Below are positions 62,394-64,000 of a stretch of 64,000 bases of DNA, one piece after another. The stretch's first letter is position 1, and each line of letters begins with the position of its first letter. The DNA comes from Mangrovicoccus sp. HB161399. GTDB taxonomy: Bacteria > Pseudomonadota > Alphaproteobacteria > Rhodobacterales > Rhodobacteraceae. The position numbers were made by a program, and so were the translations under genes. The notes below the pieces were generated by a model. That model was not told the origin of the DNA. It did no database searches and worked only from the letters and a program-made list of their open reading frames with translations. The stretch spans positions 1-64,000 of the forward strand of contig NZ_JAATVU010000011.1 of NCBI RefSeq assembly GCF_013184745.1, given 5' to 3'.

Positions 62394-64000
62394 ATGGATT
62401 TTGTCGCGACCGGCCTGGCGATGGTGACCGTCGGCATTGCTTCGGCAATGGCCGGCCTGATGCTGCTGCGCCTTGCGGCGCCCGGCGGGCCCGGCGCGCC
62501 GGCCGTCGCGCGCCATCCCGAGGAGGAGGGCATCGTCTACCTCTTCCGCGGCCGCACCCTGATCGACGCGACCGGCCGGGCCCTAGGGCTTCTTTCGGCG
62601 GGACAGCCCGGCAGCGACGACTGGAGCCGCTTTCTCGCCACCTATGCCGTCCGCTTCTCCCGGCTGGAGCAGCGCCTTGCCGACCTGCGCGAAGGCGACG
62701 TGGTCGAACTGGCCGAGAGCGGCAGCGGCCCGTCCGCTATGGTGATGCATGCAGAGCGCCACAACGGCGTGCTGCGCGCCGCGCTCTGCGAGCCGGTCGG
62801 AGAGGAGCGTCCCGAACAGTTCGAGCGCTATGCGGTGCAGGCCATGGAGATGGAGCTCGACATGCTGCGCTGCGTTGCCGAGGACAGCCCGGTCCTGACC
62901 TGGCGCCAGCAGCAGGACGGAACCGTGATCTGGGCCAACCGCGCCTACATGGCCGAGATGCAGCGCGAATACGGTGACGAGGCGCTGGCCTCCTGGCCGC
63001 CGCGGCAGGTCTTTCCCGGCCTCGACTTCGAGGCCTGGGAGGAGGAGGTGCCGCCGCGGCGGATCTCGCGGGCGACCCGCCAGGGCGAAAGCCCGCGCTG
63101 GTACGAGCTGCACAGCCGTCCGGGCGACGCGGCCAAGCTGTGCTTCGCCATGCCGATCGACCAGCTGGTCCAGGCCGAGGCCTCGCTGAAGGACTTCATC
63201 GGCACGCTGGGCAAGACCTTCGCCCAGCTGCCGATTGGGCTGGCGATCTTCGACGCCAAGCGGCGGCTGGTGCTGTTCAACCCGGCGCTGATCGACCTGA
63301 CCGCGCTGGGACCCGAGATGCTGACCCAGCGGCCGACGCTGCATGCCTTCCTCGACGCGCTGCGCGAGAACCAGCGCATCCCCGAGCCGCGCGACTACAA
63401 GAGCTGGCGGCTGCGCATCGCCCGGCTGGAGGCCGCTGCCGAGGACGGGCGCTACAAGGAGACCTGGACGCTGCCCACCGGCCAGACCTACCGGGTCACC
63501 GGCCAGCCGCATCCCGACGGGGCGGTGGCCTTCCTGTTCGAGGACATCTCTTCGGAAGTGTCGCTGAAGCGGCGGTTCCGGTCCGAGATCGACATGGGGC
63601 ATTCGGTGCTGAACGCCTTCGAGCAGGCGGTGGCGGTGTTCGATCCGGACGGGACGATGGTGCTGTCGAACGCGGCCTACGGCGAGCTCTGGGACGTGAT
63701 GCCGGAGACCGCGCTGGCCCGGATCACGCTGGGCGATGCCTTTCGCCACTGGGGGCTCGGCGATCCGCGCGACACCCTGCGCCGGGAGATCCGCGGCTTC
63801 GTTCTGGGCGAAGGCGCGCGCTGCAGCTTCTGCTTCCGGCTGCCGGGGACGGACGGGCTGCCGGTCATTGCGACGCTGCGCTCGCTGCCGCAGCGCGCCA
63901 CGCTGGTCGAATTCCGCAGCCTCTGTCCCGCGCTGGCGGAGGCCAAGGCACAGCAGGTGCGCGACCCGGAGCCTGCTGCGCCCGCCTTGCGCGAGGCGCG
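62394..64000 (+). CDS. PAS-domain sensory protein (3' end outside window)
   Basis: An open frame of at least 535 codons runs off the right edge. It begins with one membrane helix (MDFVATGLAMVTVGIASAMA) and a cytosolic region, followed by at least three PAS-like segments (around QQDGTVIWANRAYM, then LPIGLAIFDAKRRLVLFNPA, then AVAVFDPDGTMVLSNAAYGE). The PAS repeats resemble those of cell-cycle or signalling kinases of Rhodobacterales. Any kinase or output domain would lie past 64000. A perfect CtrA box upstream suggests it belongs to the CtrA regulon. Confidence 0.82.
   Translation, partial: MDFVATGLAMVTVGIASAMAGLMLLRLAAPGGPGAPAVARHPEEEGIVYLFRGRTLIDATGRALGLLSAGQPGSDDWSRFLATYAVRFSRLEQRLADLREGDVVELAESGSGPSAMVMHAERHNGVLRAALCEPVGEERPEQFERYAVQAMEMELDMLRCVAEDSPVLTWRQQQDGTVIWANRAYMAEMQREYGDEALASWPPRQVFPGLDFEAWEEEVPPRRISRATRQGESPRWYELHSRPGDAAKLCFAMPIDQLVQAEASLKDFIGTLGKTFAQLPIGLAIFDAKRRLVLFNPALIDLTALGPEMLTQRPTLHAFLDALRENQRIPEPRDYKSWRLRIARLEAAAEDGRYKETWTLPTGQTYRVTGQPHPDGAVAFLFEDISSEVSLKRRFRSEIDMGHSVLNAFEQAVAVFDPDGTMVLSNAAYGELWDVMPETALARITLGDAFRHWGLGDPRDTLRREIRGFVLGEGARCSFCFRLPGTDGLPVIATLRSLPQRATLVEFRSLCPALAEAKAQQVRDPEPAAPALREA

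Overview
The window looks like a piece of chromosome from a GC-rich alphaproteobacterium of the order Rhodobacterales (Rhodobacteraceae/Paracoccaceae). The support is the RegB-SenC-RegA redox cluster, the AddAB (not RecBCD) recombination genes, the tsaE-amgK-murU-addB-addA-trxA order, a PuuD-type urate oxidase, a VPLPA-CTERM relic, a TTAA-N7-TTAA CtrA box and an HvrA/H-NS-like protein. The genus cannot be named from this sequence. Most of the window is ordinary core chromosome. No transposase, integrase, phage gene or CRISPR array was seen.

Layout. 1-2.3 kb: tRNA-Arg(UCU) and a divergent phnF/phnM pair. 2.3-7.8 kb: a thiamin-salvage operon (thiM-thiE-thiD-thiY-tenA-thiZ-thiX) under a TPP riboswitch whose expression platform appears to hide the thiM ribosome binding site. 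7.8-13.9 kb: a xylose-type ABC importer (xylFHG) with its divergent ROK repressor and a secreted VCBS/ASPIC protein. 14-17.3 kb: DUF188 protein, a frameshifted VPLPA-CTERM gene, ilvC, and two overlapping Lrp/AsnC regulators with a palindrome between them and ilvC. 17.3-27.6 kb: the most accessory part, with small membrane and secreted proteins, a UbiH-type hydroxylase, a GntR regulator, a glycosyltransferase, a periplasmic protein made of three repeats, an H-NS-like protein, and an unrecognised three-gene operon preceded by a CRP-type operator and followed by a Crp-family regulator. 27.6-34.3 kb: purF, cvpA, radA, a PqiA-like gene, mlaFE and an ArsR regulator. 35-42.4 kb: an AEC transporter, MBL hydrolase, tatD, holB, tmk and a D-Ala-D-Ala carboxypeptidase in a tightly overlapped run, then a tandem structured repeat, then hslU. 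43.2-54.8 kb: hslV, trxA, addA, addB, murU, amgK, tsaE, nusB, ribH and ribB, all on the minus strand. 55-59.4 kb: urate catabolism (puuD, hpxO, uraH) and a divergent urate/xanthine permease. 59.5-64 kb: regA, senC, regB, and a PAS protein that runs off the end, with a CtrA box upstream.

How it works together. The left third is import and salvage: HMP-type pyrimidines through ThiXYZ, TenA and ThiDEM, and pentose through XylFGH. The centre is housekeeping for DNA repair, replication, protein quality control and riboflavin. The right end joins purine breakdown to redox control (RegBA). The least explained parts are the CRP-site operon at 23.6-26.8 kb, the triple-repeat periplasmic protein at 21.8 kb, and the tandem hairpin repeat at 40.6-41.0 kb. 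Several small genes carry apparent one-base indels in short homopolymers, which may be true decay or base-calling error.
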